Assembly (NCBI GenBank): GCA_002337455.1
Contig: DDGC01000002.1
Span: 149,447-213,446, forward strand
Length of the DNA: 64,000 bases
Reading direction: 5' to 3'
DNA from: Rhizobiales bacterium UBA1912
GTDB lineage: Bacteria > Pseudomonadota > Alphaproteobacteria > Rhizobiales > Devosiaceae
Positions within the stretch are counted from its first letter, which is position 1; the number at the start of each line of letters is the position of its first letter. The notes under the pieces are model-generated. The model had not been told where the DNA came from. It searched no databases and was given only the letters and a program-made list of their open reading frames with translations. The position numbers were made by a program, and so were the translations under genes. Below, piece after piece: positions 57,826 through 64,000 of the stretch.

Positions 57826-59511
57826 ATGACTGACCAGCTTATTTCCACTTTTCGTTCCATTGCCGGCCCACGCCACGTGCTGGTGGGCGACCGTGCGACG
57901 CGGCGCTACCGCAAGGGCTATCGCTATGGAGACGGGCACGTTCTGGCCGTGGTGCGGCCCGGCACGCTGGTGGAAAAATGGAAAGCGCTCAAGGCGTGCG
58001 TGGAGGCTGGCGTCATCGTTATCGTCCAGGCTGCCAACACCGGGATTACCGGCGGTTCGACGCCGTTCGGCGAGGGATATGACCGGCCCATCGTCATCAT
58101 AAACACCATGCGCATTTCGCGCATCGATCTGATCTCGGGCGGCAGCCAGGTGATCACCCTGCCCGGCGTCACGCTCGACAAGCTTGAAAAGACGCTGCGG
58201 CCCATCGGGCGCGAGCCCCATTCGGTGATCGGATCGAGTTGCATCGGGGCGTCGGTGACCGGCGGGGTTTGCAACAATTCGGGCGGCTCGCTGATCCAGC
58301 GCGGCCCGGCCTATACCGAGCTGGCGCTTTACGCGCAGGTCGATGAAACCGGCACGCTCAAACTGGTCAACCATCTGGGGGTCGAGCTTGGGGATGAGGC
58401 CGAAGCCATTCTCTCGCGGCTCGACAAGGGCGAATATTCGGAGGCCGATGTGGCGCCCGAGGGCAACCGGCGCGCTTCGGATCATGATTATCATGTCCAT
58501 GTGCGCGACATCGAGGCCGACACCCCTGCCCGGTTCAACGCCGATCCGCGAAAGCTGTTCGAGGCGTCGGGCAGCGCGGGCAAGCTGGCGGTGTTCGCGC
58601 TGCGGCTCGATACATTTGCGGCGGATACCAACACGCAGGTGTTTTACATCGGGACCAACGACCCCAAGGAACTCAACACGATCCGGCGGCACATGCTGGG
58701 CCAATTCGCGCATCTGCCGATTGCCGGGGAGTATCTGCACCGCGATGGGTACAAGCTGACCCAGAAGTACGGCAAGGACACATTCCTTATCATCAAGATG
58801 TTCGGCACCGACCGGATACCGGCGGCGTTTGCCGCGAAAAGCTGGGTGGACGGGATCACCGAAAAGCTGGGGCTGGGCGGCACGATTTCGGACAGGGTGG
58901 TGCAGGTCGTCACCGGGCTTTTGCCCGAGCACCTGCCCAAGCGGATGAACGCGTATCGCGACCGGTTCGAGCACCACCTGATGATCCGCATGGGCGGCGA
59001 GGGCGTGGCGGAAGCTCGGGCCTATCTTCAAGGCATCTTCCCCTCGGCGAGCGGAGAGTATTTCGAATGCACGCCGCAGGAGGGCGCCGACGCCTTCCTT
59101 CACCGCTTTGCATTCGGGGGCGCCGCTGTGCGCTATCGGGCGACCCACCCGCATGCCGTTGAAGACATCCTGGCGCTCGACGTGGCGCTGCCGCGCAACG
59201 AGATCGACTGGCTGCCTGAACTGCCCGCCGATCTTGAAGCGCAGATCGAATACAAATCGATCTGCGGGCATTTTTTCTGCCACGTCATGCATCAGGACTA
59301 CATGATAAAAAAGGGCGCCGACGTGCCGGCAATCAAGGAGCGGCTGCTGGCCCTGCTCGATACGCGGGGGGCAGAATATCCCGCCGAACACAATGTCGGG
59401 CACATCTATACGGCCAAGCCGGCGCTCGAGGATTTCTACAAGACGCTCGACCCCACCAACAGCTTCAACCCCGGCATCGGCAAGACGAGCAAGAAGAAGC
59501 AGTGGGCTTAA
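57826..59511 (+). CDS. dld: Quinone-dependent D-lactate dehydrogenase
   Basis: A 561-residue peripheral membrane FAD enzyme that oxidises D-lactate to pyruvate and feeds electrons to quinone. The FAD-binding domain (about 35-210) shows VIVQAANTGITGGSTPFG and CIGASVTGGVCNNSGGSL; the C-terminal Lact-deh-memb domain contains HNVGHIYTAKPALEDFYKTLDP and the metal-ligand-like His region. The family's usual length is about 570. No lactate permease is adjacent. Confidence 0.93.
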   Translation: MTDQLISTFRSIAGPRHVLVGDRATRRYRKGYRYGDGHVLAVVRPGTLVEKWKALKACVEAGVIVIVQAANTGITGGSTPFGEGYDRPIVIINTMRISRIDLISGGSQVITLPGVTLDKLEKTLRPIGREPHSVIGSSCIGASVTGGVCNNSGGSLIQRGPAYTELALYAQVDETGTLKLVNHLGVELGDEAEAILSRLDKGEYSEADVAPEGNRRASDHDYHVHVRDIEADTPARFNADPRKLFEASGSAGKLAVFALRLDTFAADTNTQVFYIGTNDPKELNTIRRHMLGQFAHLPIAGEYLHRDGYKLTQKYGKDTFLIIKMFGTDRIPAAFAAKSWVDGITEKLGLGGTISDRVVQVVTGLLPEHLPKRMNAYRDRFEHHLMIRMGGEGVAEARAYLQGIFPSASGEYFECTPQEGADAFLHRFAFGGAAVRYRATHPHAVEDILALDVALPRNEIDWLPELPADLEAQIEYKSICGHFFCHVMHQDYMIKKGADVPAIKERLLALLDTRGAEYPAEHNVGHIYTAKPALEDFYKTLDPTNSFNPGIGKTSKKKQWA

Positions 59512-59813
59512 GGTCTTCACCATCGCTGTCGCGGACGTGATCCGGGACACAGCAGTCTGGCTCCGGCTTTCGCCGGCGTAGCGATGTGACGAGGAAAGAC
59601 GCGGCAAAAGGCCGTCACGCGACCGTTCCGATCGCAATGTTATGTAATGTCATAACATTGTTATTCACCGGCCCTAGCTTCGGCGGATGGGGCGCTGGCG
59701 AAAGGATGACCGATCGTGTCATCCATCGCAGATGCAGTGCCCCGACCGCTCATGGACACTGGCCTCACACCTGCCCCATGGGCCCCGCAACGCAACCGAG
59801 CAGGGCTTTCCCG
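59512..59813. other. Regulatory gap between dld and phoX
   Basis: 302 bp without a gene. It holds a degenerate CATCGCTGTC-type palindrome (about 59519-59585), then the three-half-site Pho box at 59638-59669, then leader sequence. An in-frame extension of phoX back to 59586 crosses the Pho box and is not used. Confidence 0.7.
59638..59669 (+). promoter_or_regulatory. Pho box upstream of phoX
   Basis: TGTTAT (59638), TGTCAT (59648) and TGTTAT (59659) follow at 10- and 11-bp steps, so the last two form a canonical direct repeat and the first may extend it. It lies about 150 bp before the phoX ATG. Confidence 0.8.
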
Positions 59814-61799
59814 ATGAACGAGCACAAACCCACCTTCCCGACCCAGGGACTCGAAAACGCCGAGTTCGACCCCGTCAATCCGACGTCAAACCCAACGATG
59901 GGCGAGCTGATTTCCCGCCGCTTTTCGCGCCGCGGGTTCCTCAAGGGTTCGCTGGCCACAACGGCCATCGCCGCAACCGTCAGCCCGCTTGCTCTTTTGA
60001 CCGCCGAAAAAGCCCGGGCCCAGGAAGGTTCGGTTTTTTCGTTTGCCGAAGTCGAGGCCGGTGTCGATGCCGACCACCACGTCGCCGAGGGCTATGACGC
60101 CGACATCCTGATGCGCTGGGGCGACCCGGTGACCAATGACGCACCCGAGTTCGATCCCACAAACCAGACGCCCGCTGCGCAGGCCGGTCAGTTCGGCTAC
60201 AACAATGATTATGTGGGCTATGTCCCGCTCGACGGCTCGTCGGAGCACGGCCTTTTGCTGGTCAACCACGAATACACCAACGCCCATCTGATGTTCCCCG
60301 GTCTGGTGACCATGGTTGATGGCGCACCGCAGCAGGGTGCGCTTTCGGCCGAACAGGTCGACATCGAAATCATGGCGCATGGTGGCTCGGTGGTTGAAAT
60401 AGAGAAGGTCGACGGCAAATGGCAGCGCGTTGCGGGCAGCCCGTACAACCGCCGCATCACCGGTGAGACCGAAATGGAAATCACCGGCCCTGCCGCCGGC
60501 CACGACCGGCTCAAGACCAGCGCCGACGCAACCGGCACCATGGTGCGCGGCACGCTCAACAATTGCGCCGGCGGCACGACGCCCTGGGGCACCTACCTTA
60601 TGGCCGAAGAAAACTTCCACGGCTATTTCTCGGGCGAACTGGCTGCCGATCACCGCGAAGCGGCCAATTACGAACGCCTCGGCGCTCCGGGCAACGGCTA
60701 CGAGTGGGCCAATTTCCACGACCGTTTCGACGTCTCCAAAGAGCCCAACGAAATGAACCGTTTCGGCTGGGTTGTCGAAGTCGATCCCATGGACGCCTCT
60801 TCGACGCCGAAAAAGCGCACGGCGCTTGGCCGCTTCAAGCATGAAGGCGCTGAATCGATCGTCGCCCCGGATGGCCGCGTGGTGTTTTATTCGGGCGATG
60901 ACGAGCGCTTCGACTATGTCTACAAGTTCATCACCAGCGGCACGTTCAACGCCGACGACCGCGCCGCCAATATGGACCTGCTCGACGAGGGAACGCTTTA
61001 TGTGGCCCGTTTCGAGGAAGACGGCTCCATGGAATGGATGCCGCTCACCTTCGGTGAAGGCCCGTTGACGAGCGAGAACGGCTTTGAAAGCCAGGCCGAC
61101 GTCCTTATCGAAACCCGCAGGGCTTCCGATCTGCTGGGCGCTACCCCCATGGATCGCCCCGAAGACATCGAGCCCAACGCCACCAATGGCCGCGTCTATG
61201 TGATGCTGACCAACAACACGCGCCGCACCGAAGAACAGGTGGACGCCACCAACCCGCGCGCCGAAAACGCCTTCGGCCACATCATCGAAATCCACGAAGA
61301 GGGTGGCGATTTCGCCGCGACGACCGGTCGCTGGGAAATCCTGCTGCAGTGCGGCGATCCGGCGATCGCTGAAGTGGGTGCAACCTTCTCGACAGCAACG
61401 ACCGAAAACGGCTGGTTCGGCATGCCCGACAACGCCGCCGTCGACAGCGAAGGCCGGTTGTGGGTTTCCACCGACGGCAATTCGCCTTCGGCCACGGGCC
61501 GCACAGACGGGCTGTGGGCCGTCGACATCGAGGGCGATGCCCGCGGCACGTCCAAACTGTTCTACCGCGTGCCGGTGGGCGGCGAAATGTGCGGCCCGCT
61601 GCCGACGCCGGACCTCACCACATTCTTTGTGGCGGTTCAGCATCCGGCCGATGGCGGCGAGGATTGGGATGGCCATGGCCGTCCGTCCTATTATGAGGAC
61701 CTTTCGACCCGCTGGCCCGATTTCCGCGACGACATGCCGGTGCGCCCGTCCGTCGTTGCCATCACCAAGGCCGATGGCGGCAAGATCGGCATGGACTGA
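59814..61799 (+). CDS. phoX: Alkaline phosphatase PhoX, Tat-exported
   Basis: A 661-residue periplasmic phosphatase of the PhoX (DUF839) family, using calcium and iron cofactors to release phosphate from esters. The twin-arginine signal SRRGFLK lies at 38-44, with hydrophobic core and AEKARAQ cleavage region near 70. NHEYTNAHLMFPG, GTLNNCAGGTTPWGTYLMAEEN and GRVVFYSGDDERFDYVYKF are family motifs with metal-ligand Glu/Cys. It carries an upstream Pho box and closes with a strong terminator. Confidence 0.94.
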   Translation: MNEHKPTFPTQGLENAEFDPVNPTSNPTMGELISRRFSRRGFLKGSLATTAIAATVSPLALLTAEKARAQEGSVFSFAEVEAGVDADHHVAEGYDADILMRWGDPVTNDAPEFDPTNQTPAAQAGQFGYNNDYVGYVPLDGSSEHGLLLVNHEYTNAHLMFPGLVTMVDGAPQQGALSAEQVDIEIMAHGGSVVEIEKVDGKWQRVAGSPYNRRITGETEMEITGPAAGHDRLKTSADATGTMVRGTLNNCAGGTTPWGTYLMAEENFHGYFSGELAADHREAANYERLGAPGNGYEWANFHDRFDVSKEPNEMNRFGWVVEVDPMDASSTPKKRTALGRFKHEGAESIVAPDGRVVFYSGDDERFDYVYKFITSGTFNADDRAANMDLLDEGTLYVARFEEDGSMEWMPLTFGEGPLTSENGFESQADVLIETRRASDLLGATPMDRPEDIEPNATNGRVYVMLTNNTRRTEEQVDATNPRAENAFGHIIEIHEEGGDFAATTGRWEILLQCGDPAIAEVGATFSTATTENGWFGMPDNAAVDSEGRLWVSTDGNSPSATGRTDGLWAVDIEGDARGTSKLFYRVPVGGEMCGPLPTPDLTTFFVAVQHPADGGEDWDGHGRPSYYEDLSTRWPDFRDDMPVRPSVVAITKADGGKIGMD

Positions 61800-61826
61800 T
61801 CCATCAGCCACTTAGAAAGTTATCGG

Positions 61827-61859
61827 ACCGGCATGCGGGGTTTCGCGTGCCGGTTTTTT
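61827..61859 (+). terminator. Intrinsic terminator of phoX
   Basis: ACCGGCATGCG (61827-61837) pairs with CGCGTGCCGGT (with one G-U), followed by TTTTTT. Confidence 0.88.
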
Positions 61860-61932
61860 CGTGCCCGGCGGGGCCTTGGGTTGGCCCTATTGAAGGCGTT
61901 AAGGTGGCGCGAAAACGAAAGGGATTTGCATC

Positions 61933-62793
61933 ATGAGCGACATCAACGCCGCCGCCTCGGGCACCTTCACACTGGGGGAATTTACCATCAACCGGCTGGG
62001 GTTCGGCGCGATGCGCATCACCGGGCGGGGGATCTGGGGGCCGCCTGCCGATCATGACGGGGCGATTGCAACGCTCAAGCGCCTACCGGAACTGGGCGTC
62101 AATTTCATCGACACCGCCGATTCCTACGGACCCGATGTCTCGGAGGAATTGATCCGCGAGGCACTGCATCCCTATGAAGACCTTCTGATTGCCACCAAGG
62201 CGGGGCTGACGCGGGCCGGGCCCGATCGCTGGGCGCCCAACGGCATGCCCGACTATCTGATCGAGCAAGCCCAAAAGAGTCTGAAAAAGCTCGGGGTCAA
62301 ACAGATCGCGCTCTGGCAGCTCCACCGCATCGATCCGCGCGTGCCGCGTGACGAACAGTTCGGGGCCGTCAAGGCGCTGCTCGATCAGGGGATCATCGCC
62401 CATGCGGGTCTGAGCCAGGTGACCGTCGAGGACATCGAGGCGGCGCGACAAGCGTTTCCCGTCGCGACGGTTCAGAACCGCTACAACCTCGTGGACCGCG
62501 ACAGCGAGGGTGTGCTCGATTATTGCGAACAGCACGGTATCGGGTTCATCCCATGGTTCCCGCTGGCGGCGGGCAATCTGGCCAAGCCGGGATCGGTGCT
62601 CGACGGCATCGCAAGGAAGCACGGGGCGGCGCCGAGCCAGATTGCGCTGGCCTGGGTGCTCAAGCGCAGCCCGGTGATGCTGCCCATCCCGGGGACCTCC
62701 AAGGTCGCCCATCTCGAGGAAAACGTCGCGGCCGCGGGCATTGCGCTGTCCGATGAGGATTTCGCCGCGCTCGATGCGGCCGGGCGGGGTTAG
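61933..62793 (+). CDS. Aldo/keto reductase
   Basis: A 286-residue TIM-barrel oxidoreductase. The catalytic tetrad is visible as Asp in [10 protein letters not shown], Tyr in the same stretch, Lys in LIATKAGL and His in WQLHRIDP. The C-terminal nucleotide-binding loop is [15 protein letters not shown]. The substrate is unknown. It lies 86 bp upstream of the MDR-family oxidoreductase in the same direction, perhaps an operon for carbonyl detoxification. Confidence 0.9.
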   Translation: MSDINAAASGTFTLGEFTINRLGFGAMRITGRGIWGPPADHDGAIATLKRLPELGVNFIDTADSYGPDVSEELIREALHPYEDLLIATKAGLTRAGPDRWAPNGMPDYLIEQAQKSLKKLGVKQIALWQLHRIDPRVPRDEQFGAVKALLDQGIIAHAGLSQVTVEDIEAARQAFPVATVQNRYNLVDRDSEGVLDYCEQHGIGFIPWFPLAAGNLAKPGSVLDGIARKHGAAPSQIALAWVLKRSPVMLPIPGTSKVAHLEENVAAAGIALSDEDFAALDAAGRG

Positions 62794-62879
62794 GGCCGCG
62801 ACATTTTGCGGCTGTTGATTGCGGACCGGCGGCACCTATGTCTGCCGGCCCTTTTGATGCTCCAGGACAAGGAAATCCC

Positions 62880-63854
62880 ATGCGTTCGCTTCAATACAGC
62901 CAGTTCGGTGCGGCGGCCGAGGTTCTGGGCGTGGCCGATGCGCCCGAACCCAAACCCGGCGACGGACAGGTGCTGATCCGCACCATTTTGTCGCCCATCC
63001 ACAATCACGATCTGTGGACGATTGCAGGCTCCTATGGCTACAAGCCCTCGCTTCCGGCCATCGGCGGCAGCGAGGCTGTGGGCATTATCGAAGCTGTGGG
63101 CGCAGGTGTCGACGCAGGGCTGGTGGGCAAGCGGGTTGTTGCTGGTGGGGCCGGCACATGGGCCGAGCTTTATCTGGCGCAAGCCGCGGGCGTCCTGCCG
63201 GTGCCTGACACGATTGCCGACGAGGCGGCGGCGCAGTTGATGGCCATGCCGTTCAGCGCCATTGCGCTGCTCGAGCATCTCGAGGTGAAGCAGGGAGACT
63301 GGGTGATCCAGAGCGCGGCCAACGGCGCAGTGGGCAAGATTTTCGACCGGCTGGCGAAGTCGCGCGGCGTCAAGGTGCTCAACCTTGTGCGCCGCGAGGA
63401 CGCTGTGGCCGAACTTGAAGCGCTGGGCATGGAAAACGTCATTTCCACGAGCGGCGAAGGGTGGCTGGAACGCGCCCTGCAAGTGATCGGCGAAGACGGC
63501 GCGCGGGCCGCAGTGGATTCCATCGGCGGCACGCTGGCGGGCGATCTGGCGCAATTGCTTGGCTACAAGGGGCTGCTGGTTTCGTTCGGTTCTGCCGCAG
63601 GCGAACCGATGACGCTGGATTCCGGCGCCGTCATTTTCAAGCAGCTGGTGATCAAGGGGTTCTGGGGCGCCAAGGTGATGCCCGAAATGTCCGATGCCGA
63701 CAAAGGGCGGTTGATCGGCGAACTGGTGACGCTGGCCGCCAGGGGCGAACTGCCGCTCGACGTCGACAGCATCCACGGGTTCGATGATGTGAAAACAGCA
63801 ATCGAAGCGGCACAGACGCCGGGCCGCAAAGGCAAGGTGCTGTTTCGGCCGTAA
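62880..63854 (+). CDS. MDR-family zinc-independent oxidoreductase (quinone/enoyl reductase-like)
   Basis: A 324-residue medium-chain dehydrogenase/reductase. The N-terminal GroES-like domain starts MRSLQYSQFGAAAEVLG and contains NHDLWTIAGSYGYKP. The Rossmann motif is QSAANGAVGKIFDRLA. Zinc ligands of alcohol dehydrogenases are absent, so it belongs with ETR/quinone-reductase-like proteins. ATG 62880 follows AAGGA; an extension to 62838 is unlikely. Confidence 0.88.
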   Translation: MRSLQYSQFGAAAEVLGVADAPEPKPGDGQVLIRTILSPIHNHDLWTIAGSYGYKPSLPAIGGSEAVGIIEAVGAGVDAGLVGKRVVAGGAGTWAELYLAQAAGVLPVPDTIADEAAAQLMAMPFSAIALLEHLEVKQGDWVIQSAANGAVGKIFDRLAKSRGVKVLNLVRREDAVAELEALGMENVISTSGEGWLERALQVIGEDGARAAVDSIGGTLAGDLAQLLGYKGLLVSFGSAAGEPMTLDSGAVIFKQLVIKGFWGAKVMPEMSDADKGRLIGELVTLAARGELPLDVDSIHGFDDVKTAIEAAQTPGRKGKVLFRP

Positions 63855-63860
63855 CAAACA

Positions 63861-63886
63861 AAAAGGCCGCCTTGCGGCGGCCTTTT
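63861..63886. terminator. Bidirectional terminator at the window end
   Basis: AAAAGGCCGCC (63861-63871) pairs perfectly with GGCGGCCTTTT (63876-63886) over a TTGC loop; A- and T-runs at both sides serve the oxidoreductase and the convergent csp gene. Confidence 0.9.
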
Positions 63887-63940
63887 CAAAACTGATGGCT
63901 TTCAAATCACAAGGGCGCTAACGCGCCTGTGAGAAAACTC

Positions 63941-64000
63941 TTAGTCAGCTGCCTGCAGGTTAACTGCAGAGGCGCGACCGTCGCGGCCCTTTTCCAGCTC
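63941..64000 (-). CDS. Partial cold-shock protein gene (3' end)
   Basis: The last 19 codons and TAA of a minus-strand gene. ELEKGRDGRASAVNLQAAD matches the CspA C-terminus and the complete cspA at 57358 (ELESGRDGRKSAINIQAA). The gene continues past the window. Confidence 0.88.
   Translation of the reverse strand, partial: ELEKGRDGRASAVNLQAAD

Noticed and set aside
57688..59637. 649-residue frame antisense to dld
   Set aside because: Covers the whole Dld gene, which has all family motifs; the antisense translation resembles no known protein.
59886..61811. 641-residue frame antisense to phoX
   Set aside because: Shadow of codon-biased phoX; no motif, start signal or promoter supports it.

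Overview
The window looks like a chromosomal segment of a GC-rich alphaproteobacterium of the Hyphomicrobiales, most likely Devosiaceae (Devosia/Pelagibacterium type). The grounds are the gene families (DUF3422, PstA with a DUF3333-type insert, RpiR-type IolR, long IolC fused to DUF2090, rhizobial RibN behind an FMN riboswitch, PcaQ) and the intergenic palindromes typical of this order. The family-level placement is an inference. No tRNA, rRNA, CRISPR array, prophage or complete insertion sequence is visible.

Phosphate block (1-10.4 kb). After a HAD-UbiA prenyltransferase coupled to a truncated GtrA-like gene comes phoR-pstSCAB-phoU-phoB on the minus strand. An 11-bp-spaced Pho box lies before pstS and a strong hairpin lies between pstS and pstC. 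A PPK2 polyphosphate kinase diverges from phoR. A PiT transporter (49.4-50.9 kb) and a Tat-exported PhoX phosphatase with its own Pho box (59.6-61.8 kb) extend the theme.

Miscellaneous block (10.4-22.9 kb). This holds KDG kinase, DUF3422, DUF924, a RecD-like helicase, a KefB-type antiporter, an autoregulated YtrA-like GntR/ABC operon, the CoA-acylating dehydrogenase MmsA/IolA with a divergent LysR, a small independent transcript carrying a 25-codon ORF behind a near-perfect anti-16S ribosome-binding site, and an FMN riboswitch in front of ribN.

Inositol block (22.9-37.8 kb). A sugar/inositol ABC transporter plus Gfo/Idh oxidoreductase operon diverges from iolR, and iolG diverges from iolC-iolD-(GIY-YIG)-iolE-iolB. 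Both divergent promoters carry a GGAA-N6-TTCC palindrome, the motif I recall for rhizobial IolR. With mmsA/iolA at 18.7 kb, the route from myo-inositol to acetyl-CoA is essentially complete. A GIY-YIG nuclease ORF flanked by inverted palindromes sits inside the iolCDEB run, and the iolB 3' end has been tandemly copied.

Right part (38-64 kb). This holds a CHASE-PAS-GGDEF-EAL protein, HrpB helicase, CutC and ROK kinase, a HerA-like ATPase, a decayed brnT with intact brnA, Nudix and PiT genes whose shared 3' junction is duplicated, a VOC protein, pcaQ with pcaIJF (beta-ketoadipate to succinyl-CoA and acetyl-CoA), two cold-shock genes, quinone-dependent D-lactate dehydrogenase, phoX, an aldo/keto reductase and an MDR-type oxidoreductase. 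Intergenic spaces here are rich in three or four families of short palindromic repeats.
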